From Trachythela sp. YZ-2020 (Eukaryota > Cnidaria > Anthozoa > Malacalcyonacea > Clavulariidae), in assembly GCA_016169945.1 (NCBI GenBank), contig JADLSH010000382.1, positions 620,001 to 684,000 of the forward strand: DNA of 64,000 nt, given 5' to 3'. The notes beneath the pieces are model-generated. The model searched no databases, had not been told where the DNA came from, and saw only the letters and a list, made by a program, of their open reading frames with translations. A program made the translations under genes and the position numbers. Shown piece after piece: positions 45,401 through 60,300 of this stretch; within the stretch, counting starts at the first letter, position 1; each line of letters opens with the position of its first letter.

Positions 45401-48400
45401 TTTGATAACAGTCTTTCTTTTTAGAGATGAATACAATGTGCTGATCTTTACAACTTGATGATTTATCAGCATGCAATCAAAAGAACAAATAGCAGTACAG
45501 TAGTCCATATAGTCATTTTAGCCAATTTTGTGTGGTTTAGTTTAGATTAAACGTGAATGTCAAGAGTAATCTATACTATCTGAAATTAGATTGTTTTTAA
45601 TTATCTACAGGTATTTTACATCCAAAGTCCGAAGCCACGGTAGCTAAGTTGAGGTTAGTTAAATTTAAGAGAAATTTAAATAGATTGTAACAACTAATAC
45701 ATGTCGACGATTACCTTATCAACAAGGTCAACGACAATGATAGTTCTGCAGTTGGAGAAACTAACATCAGTCCAGACACCATGACCATTATTATTGTTAC
45801 ACAATCTAGTCACAGTTCCTGCAAATTAAATCGGGGTATTTGATTATCGATTACATTTACAAATGTTAATAATATATCTTTCTTGAATATAGCGGCATGT
45901 TCTTCGATCTAGAACTTTGAACCATGGTCAGATTTGGTTTAAAGAAAAAGCTAATTGAAAATATTTGCCAATTAACAATTAGACAACGAGGCCGAGTTAT
46001 CTCTGAGCCAATAGTCAGCGAAGGCCAAGCTTGAGTTGGTTATAAGCTATATATATTATAGAAAATAAGCAGGCACGAGCATTTAAATTAAATGTTCCAC
46101 CTTTGCTCTCTTCGCCTTCGGATTCTTCGTTTACGGTTTGCGAAAAATCCAGCGAAACTTTCCTCAAAAATTTACAGCTAGTCAGTTTCAAAAGAGATTT
46201 CAAATAGGCCGTATAACAATCAAAATATCAAGTAAATCAGTTTTTCACGTTAAAAAGTGATATAAATATTTACGCAAAGGAATGCAAAGTGTCGTTAAAA
46301 TCTATAAAAATAGATGTGACAAGCGTTACTTTAATCTGAAAACTGCATAGACAAAAGTTAAACATAATCGAAAAGCTCGGAAGCTATGCTCACTTTGCTA
46401 TACACTATTAAGTCTTTACGTCATATTTTGTACACCTTTTTGTTCTTCAGGGAAATAATTTTCTATAAAAAGAAACGTTTGCCAAATGAAAGTTCTCCGC
46501 CACCCTTTTTGAGTATTGTTTTCAATTTTACCAACCGTGATCCGTTATCTAATGGTGCATGCTTTAGCAGCCAATTAGAATACAGGAAGTGTATATACTA
46601 ATATAAAATAGCCCTAAATATTACTGGAACTATAGAAAGAACAGTTTATAATTAGATTATAATAGAAAAAGCTATCTATAGTTTAAATACTAGAGTTAGT
46701 TTAGTCGAATACCAATAGTTAACGAACCTATCTTTCCAACAGGGCAATTTTTAATGACTAATGTATCGACAGGTGTTTTCTCCCAGGTGTAACCGCTGTC
46801 CATGTCTTCAAAACAAAACTTGTCAAAGTCTAAATTAATTAAAACGTACTCGTTACATAAAGAAAACAATCACGGTCATGTGGTGATGTGTGATATGTTT
46901 TCACTAAGCACTATCGTGCGGAAGATGGAGGTCAACATGCTGTTTTGTTATATACCAAATGTCAAAGTCCGTTTTTCGTGGCTATTCATTGGACGAGAGA
47001 TCCACGCGTGGCGGTCCAAAAATCGCGATGTTTCCGCGTAAGCAATGGCAACGGGCAACAATGCATTTATTTTTCCCTAGGGAAAAATAACAAAAGCGGA
47101 AGTAAATGGCGAAGGCCCATTTTTTACTGTTTTTTTCTATATTTTAATCTTGGTATGTAACAAATCACTTATTTACTGAAACCTCGGGAAAACAATATGT
47201 TTTGTGGCCCCTCGACCGCTCGTTGTTGCCAGGTCTCGGGTCCACAAAACGCAATGTTTCCCTCGGCGCCAATAATAAGTGTTAAATCTGAGTGAGAAAA
47301 TAATGTTAATTTTTATCACTGTATGCAGATGTATTTTATTTGGTGGCAAAAATATTTCACATTCGGTTCATTTCTCATTTCTGAAAATAAATTGGTCCAA
47401 GCTTGTTAGACAGTATCAGCTACTATAAAGTATTGCCTATATGAGTTCATAAAGATACCTTATACAGTGAAAATTTACCTGGTTGAATAATCTGCACTGT
47501 CACATTTTGGCTTCGTCCTGTACCATCTGAATTCCTAGCGAAACACCAATATTCTGCAGTGTAACTAGGTTCGCTGTCGGACAGTTCGATGTCGGATAAA
47601 TCTAACACTCTAGTTTGACCAATAATAGTAGACCGTTTAGAGTTGTACCACATAATTTCGATATTCTGCTCATCACCCACAGAAACCTGACACGTTAATT
47701 TTATTGTATCACCTGAATAGAAAGTTAATTGACAAAGATACAGGCAGCAGTGATCATAAAATTTCAGATCAGAAGAATAACTATTATTATCATTGTGGCT
47801 TTTTTTTTGCGGGCTAAAATGAACCAAACAGCGGGCTAAAATATATTTTAGCCCGCTGAATTTCAATGAGCGAGTGGAGCGACAGAAAACCATTGTTTAC
47901 GTCTTTAGCCGGCTTTAACGACAAAATGCACGGCTGAAAAAATAAAGAAAGAAAAATTTAGCGATCTTCGAAGCTAAATGAGCAAGAATTCATTCCAAAA
48001 ATATTTTTTGCCCTCCTCAAAACGCTCGGGCTAAAAAGAGTCTGACTCGGCACAAAAACATATTCATGCCCGCCAACATCAACTACATGGTTATATTACT
48101 GTACGGGCGGATTCTCCCAATAAACCTAAACAATTAAGCAACGCATGTTTATGCCTCTCGCCAGCCAATTCATTCCCAAATAGAAATTAGGTTGGTCTTA
48201 ATATGGCATTCTTGTCATGTTTATCACACCTTCAACCTTATTAACTATTCATCGTTGTTGAACAATAAAGAAATTGGTCCAAATTAGTTTAGATGGAAGG
48301 TTGTATAGTTAACAGATAGGTTTCCTTTTCCATGCTTTCATTATCAAAACAGTGGCAACTAGGCACGTGAATTATCTGAAAATGTGATTTTGGTAGCAAC

Positions 48401-51400
48401 GAGCATAAACATGCGTTAGTTGATCAGGTCTGTTGGACTAGGAAGGCAAATAAAGTCTGCACACGCATGGAAAACTCCTCGTACCTACAAGCGATGAATG
48501 CCTTACCTTCAGTAGCAGAAACATATAACGGAGAAACTGCAACAACAGGAATGACTTTAACTTCTACAGATACATTATTGTTGATTCTATCTTCCCCTTT
48601 ACTGAAATGAACACAAAAATATCATGTTCCACTTTGACAAATCATTGCCAGGAAAAGCTTAGTTTTAAATGCTATGCGGAATTTGTGAAAGTGGTTATTT
48701 TACGTCGCTTTCATCCCTGCGACTGGGTTCGATTCCTACAATACGCAATTGTCTGATCATAAATTCGCCTCAGTCATAAGAGTTCCGCCAGTTCTTTTAC
48801 CGCAGGTTTTCACACGGTACTTCGATTGAATTGATCCTGTTGTGACACTGGACCAAGAAATATAGGCCCGAGTATGTTCTCTTGAGGTGCACCAGATGTA
48901 ACAGACGCCTACTATGAAGGCATGCCATCAAGGAGCCACCAATATCAAATGAGCTTACTTCGCAGTACAGTAATAATGGCCAGAGTCTGATTTTGTAGTT
49001 TTACGAACAAAAAGTTGTGAGATTTGATCGTTGTTTTCAATCTTTATTCTGGGTGATAAGGATAAAACCATGCTATCATGTCTCCATTGAAAGTTCGGCA
49101 GAAATGGCCCGCTAATGCTGCACGTTATTTCCAACATATCCCCAGCATATCCACTGTATGCTACTTCCAATTGAATGTCAGTAAAAACTAAATAGAGAAG
49201 ATAAATATGAGTTCGAGTTGTAAAACATGACTACTTCGGCCATGCTAAAAACGATGATAAATTATTACAGGCCTGCTACCAGGTTGTTTCAGGAAACTAT
49301 TTAAGTGATTGTTCTGAGCCTGAAAAGTATGTTGGTTTTCATTAAACACTATCGTCCACCATATGGCGGTTGGTGCCAAATGTGTAAAACTGTAATCATG
49401 AACTTCAATTTACTTGCTCTATATTGCTATAAGTGCGTAAATTCTGAAGTTGACAATACTATTTGTTGCCCCGTATGGCAGAAAATTTATAGACAATTTA
49501 AGGTGACTCGATAACTATAGTAATCACAAAAACCTTATTCAAGAATCGCGAAAACAAAACTTCATACTCTATGAACAAATCCGTGTGACCATTTCTGCGC
49601 GGGGGAATATTAACGAAAGAACTTACAAGATGATCTGACGTAAGCAGTTGCTCGCGTCATTGCGCGTGTTATATACCGTTTCATGTCAATTGCTGACGTC
49701 ATTAAATAATTCCATTATATATTTTGTCCGGTGACCTATGTTCAAATTTTGCATGCTGTATTGCACCGCAAAAATCTTTCATTGTCCCAAAAATAAAAAA
49801 TTCTGTAATACCAAAAACATTTTATCGAAGAAAACGACATTTTTGCCTTTTTCAAAAAAATGGCATTACAGAATTTTTTATATTTTGCTTATTGTTAGCC
49901 TGTCTTGCAAGTAAAACAATGCACGAAAAAAAATTGGTGGTCACCGTGCTTCTTTTCCAACTACACGAGACGATAGGCTATTTGAGAGTGAATTTCGTAC
50001 GCGTATGTTGCCATAGCAACGAACTATGTGTTACTAAAACTAACATAATTTGAAAGTAGAAAAATCAAAATATACGAAAACCCTGATACCGGATGAATAA
50101 AACCTAAAAATATGGAGTTTAATCATTTCAAAGGGTTGAACACCTGAATTTTGGAAAACTGTATCGAGCCACCTTAATATAAATTTGAGTTAATGAGACA
50201 ACGCGTTGAAGTATTTTAATCGTGGAGGGGATTTCTTCCGTCCAGGCCTCAAAGACGCGTTGTTTTGTTTACCTATAAGATAATTTCATCACGGGGCATG
50301 CATTCAAGTGGACAGTCCGTCATATTTCATGCTGAACCAATAGAATACTAATACAAACACTTCCTACTAACAAATTGACCAATCATAAGAGCAATACAAA
50401 ACCAGTTAATTAGCGCAAACTTGCAGGATGTTAAGCAAGATCATATCATTTTACACCGAGCTCTTCACTTACTCAAGTTATTGAAAGAATTTTCAAGAAA
50501 TAAGAGAAGATTTACCCATTATGCGAACGGACGGTGCGAGAACTACGGCGATTTCAGATGGCATGATGCGGCGGTGCGCGATCTAATGAAAATCGACAAT
50601 ATAGAGTGTGGCATAGACATTTTGTGTCGTGTATATACAACAACAAACAACGTGACAAGCGACGACGCATTATAGTCAAACAGAACTCAACGGAAAAGGG
50701 GAGCAATCACCGGCATCTATATCCCTCATGGACAAAGAAAATGCGTATAAAGTTAGTATTACGCGACGGAACAGCTGCAGCGGCATTATAACAAGAAGGA
50801 CATGCTAATGACGAACAGGTTCGGATATAACACTGGGATCTTAATTAGTCTTATATCTAATAATTCTAAGCTTTCCATGTAATTCAGTTGTTAAACTGGA
50901 ATATGGTATTATTATAAATTGATTGATTGATTGATTGATAAATCATAAAACATGCTGGATTATACAAAAGGTTTAGTTAAGCGGGGATTCGGCATCGCTT
51001 AGCTTGGGTATTGTAAGTATACAGGTGTATATAATTCGATTGATTGCGTTATATTTCGTTTTAAACCAACATAAAATTGATAAATATAATTTCTTTTATT
51101 GCCGTCCGATAACACAAACATTCTAGCCTGTGTAGTTGACTGTTGAAAGGGTTGGGGGTTGAGACGCGGGCAAGGAAAGATTAGTGTGAACGGGAGAACT
51201 GGTGAACGGGACACTGGTGAACGGGAGAACAGATCTACACCTACTTTTGCGGCAGGCGGTTTTTGTCGCACATATTTTCCCGCGCCTCGCCTCCCTAATT
51301 CTTGCGCTGCCCGCGTCTCAACCTCCAACCCTTAAAGCCGCCAGCTATGCAGGCTAAACCATTCCGGACTTATATGTCTCGTATTGCGCAGCTGGTGATA

Positions 51401-54294
51401 TATTTTATGTATTTGAGTCCAAAGGTTGATCATGGTTCTTTGGCCAGAAAATCTCTGCAGCTTGATCACATACTACAGTATAATGATATATTATTAATCA
51501 TGATTATAGAAAATAATATGAAGATCGCTATTCGCTAAATTCGCTGCACCTATCTTGTTGCATCACTGAATTAGAATGCCGGATGATAAAGTTACTAGTT
51601 GCTTAGGTCAAATTTCAATCTATTTGGCTTGCTAATCGCATCTAGACTGCGTTACAAGCTGCACTGACGAGCCGTTGAACGGCGAAACATGCATGTTTGC
51701 AGATTTGACTATATATATATATATCGTTAAATATATATATATTTTGATAGCGTTAAAGACAGCAGATAAGCTAGGGAAAGCATATCTTGAATTGCTACGC
51801 TATATTTAATAGCATTCAAGATACTTGTGTATATTACTGTCAAATTACGTTAATTTCAGCAGTATAGTCGGCGCTGGCATGCCTTCAATATACATATCTG
51901 CCCGTCAGTGAATGATGTATTGATATATTCGTTCTCACTGAAACGGAGCTAATCTTAAGCTCAATGTTATAGTCTATAGATGGATATCGAAAATTTGGCA
52001 GTAGATATATGTCTAAAAGTATTGTAATTCATCTACTATATATATCACTACACAGAAACATGCATTTCTCACAAAATGAGTTTGGCGTGCAAGTCTCAAT
52101 CTGTTGGAAATTGGTATTGATTTGATTTGCATTCAGTTTCGACTTTATTTGGTTGGGGACATTGGACATAGTGTAAGTTAAATGGAATATACACCAATAG
52201 CATCAAGGCAATATATAGTGTTACGCCAATTCAATTTTAGTCAGGCATTAAAAAGCCAATTGATGACAATTGTCGAATGATCCTTAGTGTTGTTTGTTAT
52301 AACATAGGCCTACGGTTGAATCACATTCTGTATGTTCAGATGTTGCTTGAATGTGGACACATTTCTACGATATATTGTTTCATATATAGATATAGAGTTC
52401 TAGTTCAAATACACATATATATGTTCTATGTGCCTACAAAATTTGTAGTCTTGCAATTTGGGCACATTTTATGTACGATTGGCGTTATATTTGTTTGGTT
52501 TGCATCAAACCAAATATGTAAAGCTATTTTCCAGTATCAATGACTGCAAAAACATCATACTATATGTTGTTTTTTTCTCGAGTGAACAATCAAAACAAGA
52601 CAAACGATTTAAAATACTCAAATAAACAAATACACCTTATCAGCTCTGTTTTTCGTGTTATCAACACTCCAACTAGGAACTTGTAAGATAGAAGCTCTGT
52701 GGGGAAGCTACTGGTTAATTGTCTTGGCCCTATCCAGGTTTCCTGTATCGCAGGTTTTTCCTGACCTCCCTGACATTCCAGTTGTAATGTGAGATATGGT
52801 AATGCTCAAATCAACCACTGTATTTTTAAAATATGGGGAGAGGGTTTTTTTCGTCTATGGAGAATATACATTCTATGCATTTGTGGGGTTGAAGTCTTCA
52901 AAATGTCAACTTCAGGTCAATAGACTCAATATACGTCACGCCTACAGTAAATCTAAGGACTGTCCATATAGGGGTTTATGGCCCCTTGGTCAGGTTAAGG
53001 CTGGCCATATGGACCTAGTGCCCTTAGTCAGGTTGAGGACTGTCCATAGGGGTTTAGTGCTCCTTGGTCAGGTTAAGGACTGTCCAAGTGTTTGTTGGTT
53101 CAGGTTCGTAACTGGCTACCCCTTACAAGGCTCTGTAAAATAGCACAGAGCATTCAGTTCAGAATCAGTGCAGCTTAGGGTGTCACGAGAGTAGGGATGA
53201 TTCTCGTCATAATATGAGTCTTGGTACCCCAGAACCCCTCCCCAAAACAAAATATGTTGTCTTTGAATTGTGTTTTAATAAAATGGTTTATATCAACAGC
53301 TTCGGTCACTAATACCTGAAAAACACATTGTCAGAAAGTTGGTAGCTATAGATGAACCAAAGTACTTGGGTTTATCTAATACTATCCGGGTTATCGCACG
53401 TTAAGATATTCCCAAATTACCTGGTATATCCGTGGTAATAGCGAATGAATCAGGCACAACTGAAATGTTACCAAGGACTCCAGTTGCATCAATGTCGTCC
53501 AAAACTATAGCAATTTTATCGGACGAATCTTGGACCATAACGATTTCTGCATCGCAAATAACACTTCCTCGCCTGAAGATATATACAACGATATCTTTGT
53601 TAGAAATTGGTTACAAATTTGAGACGAATATTACCATGTTGTATTAGACAACTTTATCGTATCAGTTCTTCTTTTTTTCCCTCAGGTGCAGTAAGGGACA
53701 TTCCAAGTGGAAAACTTGAGATTGTTAATGGAGACAAACTGAAAGCACTCTTTCACATGGGACTGACGAATCTACAACATATATCAGGAATGGAACCCGG
53801 GCCGAAGAAGTGCACATGCGCTAACCACTGTGCCACCACAACCCCATAAAGCGAACGAGTTCAGTCTCACAGAGTTTTCGGATCTTTGAAAAAATGGATA
53901 TTACTGTCATAAAAGTATCTAAACTGACCTGAATCGATGAATATTGGTACGACGATATTGTGGGAAATTAGAAAACTCTGCATCAAACTTAAGAATAGAT
54001 TAAAGTCATAAATTATTTATTAAGGATGGTACGAATACACCTGCAGTAAAAACATTTCATAAAATAAAATAAGATAAAGCAAGAAAAAGGATTGGGAAAC
54101 TTACATTATTACTGACATGTCGAGCAAGTGTCTGAAAGTCATCGGAGTTTCGATCGTTTAGTGAATCGGTAAATTCTCTATCCTTTAGTGTAAATGTGAT
54201 GGCAAAAAACATGTCTGGTAAGACTAAATTGAGAAATAATATAACAAAATATTGATGAAAGATCGAGTAACGCAATACAATAATATAGCAAGGA

Positions 54295-54360
<66 letters not shown>

Positions 54361-57300
54361 CATAAACTTTACACAATACTGTGAACTATATAACCTTGAC
54401 AATAAGTTCCGTTTCCGGAGAAGTCAGAATTACAAATACAGTCAAATGAACCATCATTATCACTACATGTGGCGTTGTCGTGGCAATTGTGGATTCCTTC
54501 TGTGCATTCGTCAACATCTACAAAGCATAATTTGAAAGGATGTTGGGCTATAGATGATGGGCTATAATTTGAAAAGTTGATGAGCTATTCATCATCACTA
54601 CACTGGTCGCTTGTAAAGAATTTGTGAATAAGGAAAGCATTTGATTTAGGAATGAAACTTAACAAATTAATTACTGGCCAACGTGCTCAAATAATAATCA
54701 AAATACTCCGATAATATTACATGACATTTATTAGAAGAGTATTTACTTGTGTTCTTAACATGTTGTATAGTTATGGAGAAATGAAAAAGAATAGACACGT
54801 TTACAATTGCCATTGTTGATTCAATAATATTGGAAGAAATTGTAGTTCAAGGGGAGGGGGGGGATATGAGTGAGCAAATTATTGTAAGCGTGGTGCTGTA
54901 GACATCTCCAATACAATAACATATATTCTTAGCCTCGTATGAAAAGTTAATCCATCAATTTCAATAAAATATACAAAACATTACTTAATTGCTTCGACAG
55001 TCGTACGCGTGTAGTATTTGGTCAGGTATTATTTAGTCATGTGTTGCATATTCTATATAACACATGAAGACTCCAACAGAAACATCCTGGAGGTATGATT
55101 TTTATCTTTTGACGCTTACAAATATCGAAGCTAAATTTTGTTTGGTATTTTCCAGAGTGAAAATACCGAACACTGCAATGCATCTTTACTTTGTATAATG
55201 CCTGGCGTGATGTTTTGTGAAGTGATCGAGTTTCACACACTGACCCATACAAAATGGACTGAGCGCTCGAGGTCAGTGTCGTGGGCGAGTTGTGTTTTTG
55301 AAAAGACAAAGTTGATTTTTAATTTTTTTTGTCAATTCTGTGTTGTTTTCTTCAAATTTTGTTGTTTTTGGCAAATATTTTTTACCTTCGAGTTGAGAAC
55401 AACTTTTTCAAAGATAGGAGTATATTTTCCTGTTGCAAGTTTGAAAACAAACCTTTTAATTTTAAATAAAATGATGGCTTCATATGTTTTTATAACAAGA
55501 GCTTCGGGCCATCGATGATTGCTGGTATTTATGCCATATTTTTTCATAAAATTTGCCGTGTTATGTAAGTATTATTCTGCTGTTGACATGAGAAACGTTT
55601 GCCGACAAGCTTTCCTGATATTGTGCTGAGTAAAAGACTGTTTTTGTAAAGTTTTCTACGGATATTTGAGATTTTTTTATAAAAATGTACTGCTTTAGTT
55701 AACAGTTAAAAACATACTTGACAGACAACCAATTTCTTAAAAATCACATTTAGTATTAACTGACTTACTTTCTAAAATGATTTCGCAGGAATTTATCGCC
55801 TCAAAAGAACAAAATTCACACTTTTGAGTCTCAAATATATCAAAATATAAAACACAAGCCCTTAATCAACGCATTTGCATGTCAGCGAATTTACGCATGA
55901 GAGCAAGGACCTATATGACGTCAGCAGTGGTGAGGACACCGAGCTCCTAACAAAATAGATTGCGCGCTCAGTCCATTTAGTATAGGTCAGTGGTTTCATA
56001 CAGACAAGAGATGACGCAATTAGTGTTGGTGAAATGGTGGTATCGCCCTTCGGATTACTGATGGCAACGACCTTTTACGAAACGGCAATTTGCATTGTCG
56101 CTGTCAATTATCAGTCTTAGGAATTTAGCAGCCAATAGGACTTTAGCCGACGAATTGTGTGCGAACTATTTATAATAAAATATATACTTTCGAACCATAT
56201 TTATTTCTATCTAGTAGGCCGTTTGTATCTTTTTGTTTCAGTATTTTGCGATATTTTTCTTGTTTAAGCGAAGGTATATTATCTGTGCAGATGTATTCTA
56301 GCAGAAACTCGCGGGCTTAGATTTCAATAAGACATGATACAATGACGTAACCATGCGACTGGACCATCTGCATAGATAATTACATGCACAGGTAAATAGT
56401 TGGATGGCAATGTCGGAAGCGCTTTAAGAATAGTTTTAAGCACTTATTTGTTAAAGATATATTTGACAACTATTTATTATGTGGATAACAGTATATTTGC
56501 TGGGCTACCTATGGTTTATGCAAACATGTTACGGTGAAGAGAATGAATTTTTGATATAATGAATCAATTGCATTCATGATGTTCATTCATGCAATAGGCA
56601 ATCGCATTATCTGGTCGAATCGCTCAACAGATCGGAGGCTGTCTAAAACTTCTTGTCATAATATGATTTAAAACGAGATCATTGATCACGAACAGATTCA
56701 AAATATCTAATCCACCCACCTTCACAGGTAACACCATCTCCAGAGTATCCGTTATTGCAACTACATTTAAACGAACCATCTGTGTTTTGACATGTAGCTA
56801 AGATATTGTGACAGCTGTCAGTTCCACGATTACATTCATCATTGTCTGTGAAATGTCAAAAATACAATATCAATTATAGAATAGACGTGCATGTGTTGTT
56901 GATTAACATACCATATACACAGTAGTTCTATGAACGCAATGCATTGGTTGATATCTATGAATTAAAATTATTTATATATGCTGTTTGTATGTTGTAAAAT
57001 TGCTCATTGTTGAAATAGCCAATGAAGGTCTACTTCATTTCTCTAACAAATCAATTAATTTCCAGAACTAAAACATTCACAAGCAAATGAATTATTTGCT
57101 AACAAATAATAACCATAATTTCAGTTCAACAAAGATAATATTTCTAGGGAAAACGTTGTTCTTTAATGATTTTTTGTAGTTGACATGCTAGTTCTTTAAG
57201 AAATTATTGGAGATAAAATTTTTGAATCAATTCACGTAGATGTAAAAAAATTCAAACAAGGTGAGAAAAATCATGATAATCCTGTTAGGAACAAAGGCAT

Positions 57301-60300
57301 TATATGGTTAATTGTCTTTAACTGTGATAACAGTAACAATAATACCTAGCATACCTGCACATTCAACACCATTACCAGAATATCCCACATTGCATTTACA
57401 TTCAAATGAACCCTCTGTGTTACTACATGTAGCTTTCGGGTGACAATTGTCAGTAGCAAGAACACATTCATCATTGTCTGTAAAATGTCATAAAATAATA
57501 AATAGAAAATATAAGCGTGCCTCAAGATTTACATTTTATATGTAGTTTGTTTGAACGAAATCTCTAGTTTATTACACTAAAAGTCAACTTCAAAGCTTAT
57601 AAACAGGTCAACTTTGTTTGGGTCTCCTTCCTCTTATCCGGATCTGAACATCTCGTACTGGTTGCATTGTTGAAGCTATAGTGCTTCAAATTGGGTCATC
57701 CTTCTCCGATATTGTCAACTATAACTTGTATTTCCAAACAAGAGCCTATGTTCCATCACGTGTGGATAACGTGTGGGAATGGCTGATAAAAACTGTAATG
57801 TAAATAATGTAAATAATTGGTATAAGCACAGTATGAAGTATTAGAGATTAACCTTGACACTCATTGCCATTTCCCAAGTAGCCAGAATTACAAGTACAAT
57901 TGAACGAGCCATCAATATCAATACATATAGCTTTGTCATGGCAATTGTGACTTCCCTCAGTACATTCATCAACATCTTAAAAGTTTCATTTTAATAACAC
58001 AAAATGTTAAACGTTTAAAAATGCATAATGCACAAATATAACGGTAAATTTGTTAAAGAATCAATTTTATTGAAGAGAAATATGTCGTTGAATTGACAAG
58101 AGTTACAAAGCAGAGAAGAAATTATATGAACATTGGAGGTAGTTTAGTATAAGGTAACGAAAATTAAGGGTTACCTGACATGGTTGTATTAAATTGGATA
58201 ATTAGGTTTAGTATTCAATAGACAGAATGAAGAAATATATGCAGCTTCATTTCGATTGTGTCGCTGACTAAGCCACAAAATGTTTAGAAATATATACATG
58301 ATTAAAAAGGGGTAGGTCCCAATAAATTATAATTTTTTTCCCGCATTTCATATAAAAGGATAATCAAAATTTCCAGTCCACCTACTTTCACAGGTAACAC
58401 CATCTCCAGAATATCCGTCATTGCATGTGCATTCAAATGAACCATCTATGTTTTGACATGTAGCTAATTCATCGTGACATTTGTCAGTTTTAAGACCACA
58501 TTCATCAACATCTGCAACAAACCAAGGTGAAAATTTACCCAGAGTTATACGCGTTATACCAGAGAATAGACACAATTTCATTTAAATGTAGTAGCATACG
58601 AATTTTAATATCTAGTAACTACTATTGTCATACACGAAGAGCCAAAGTTATTTTTGATTGGCTTTGTCTTGGACGAAAACCCATGCATAGCAGTCCTGAC
58701 TTGCAATACTTCCGCGTAATTTTATGAATGTTCGGACGCTCATTGTTGCCTTACTTAGCTCTACTTTGGGTAATAATGGCGATCACAGATTCCTTCGGTT
58801 TCTGCAGATAAGTTGGATTACTTGCCTTCTGTGAGAATGCTTACAGACATGCATGCTATAATCCGAGCTTTCATAACTTACTACTAGTTCTTGCTGCCTT
58901 TACTCGTATCGATGAGTCTGAACACTTCGTATTAGTAGCAGCATTGATGAAGTTCCCCAAAATGGCACATCCTTCCTGATTTTGTATTGCGAATTATAAC
59001 TTGCATTTTGAATCATGGGCCTATGATTACGACCCGCTGCGCTAATGTAATGATTTGATAACGTGCGAGGAAAGACTGATAACCGCCCAATTACAGGTGA
59101 TATCAGAATCTAAATTTGAAGTTGACGAATTTGGTTTAAGCACAGCTTGAAGGTATTCTATACTAACCTTGACAATCACTCCCATTTCCCGAGTAGCCAG
59201 AAATACAAGAACAATTGAATGAACCGTCGTTATCACTACATGAAGCACTGTCATGGCAATTGTGAGTCCCCTCAGTACATTCATCGACATCTGGAAAGTT
59301 TAGTTTCATTGAGATCAAATTTCAAACATAAAAATGCATTTGAAAAATATTTGCAATAGTTAATACATCTTATGGTTTCATTTGGGTAAATAATCTACTT
59401 TATTCAAAAGAAAAATGACGTTGAGTTTACAAGAGTCTAAACATAAAGAAGAAATAGAATTATTAGCGGTCTTCGCCATGTGAATTATATCCTTCAAACT
59501 GGCAAATGATGACTAGACATGGTAACACATGAATAAATAATATGGTTGCGAATTCAATACAAAGAATAAAGAGGTATGCTGCTTCATTTAGAGTGATTTG
59601 TTGACCATATACCGGAATGTTTGGAAACATTTAGAAATTTGAAAAAAGTACAGTATGTCCAATTTAGTTACAAATAAATTTGCGCCTATTCATAAATATG
59701 ATATTCAAAGTTTCTACTCCACATACTTTCACAGGTAACGCCATCTCCAGAATATCCGTCATTGCATCTACATTCAAATGAACCATTTGTGTTGTGACAT
59801 GTAACTAATGTATCCTTACAATCGTCAATTCCCTCAGTACATTCATCGATATCTGCAAACAAAATTAATCTCCATAAAATTCAGCTGATAAGTGCGATTT
59901 CTTACATGATTTCATCTATGTGATGGTTATAGATGTATAGAAATATTTTATAAAGACGAATTACAGTATTTCTGACAACTCATTAATAAAAACATGTGGG
60001 AATAGAAAGCATGTCTATCAATAAATGACTGGAATTTAAACAACAAATACTAACAATGAGCTGTAAGGACACCACACAAGTGAAGAGAAAGTGACGTTTG
60101 TTTTACATATGGACATATGGTAAAGTTTCTTTAATGAATTTCTGTTTTTGCATATTTCAGACCACCAATGTGTTTACAAGCATAAACATGTGTCTACGTC
60201 AATTGTTTGGTCTGATATTTCTTTAATAATATATATTCTTATATTATAAGCAGTATCTAACGAGCAATTTGATTGGCTAATTCGCGTGCTTTATGACGCA

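Larger units (their letters stand above)
49188..53420. other. Large receptor intron
   Basis: Apart from the hairpin at 49791-49882, the ATTG run near 50920, the small GAACGGGAGAAC repeats near 51190-51235, the hammerhead at 51659-51702 and the minisatellite at 52955-53107, nothing was recognised. ORFs at 50421, 51302, 52277 and 52796 lack support. Confidence 0.6.

Noticed and set aside
50421..50791. Plus-strand ORFs in the large receptor intron
   Set aside because: No domain, no start context and no partner exons; composition is like the surrounding intron.
54178..54402. ORF with an Ile-Tyr run overlapping a SEA exon
   Set aside because: It crosses the (TA)n microsatellite; only the SEA part is real and in another frame.
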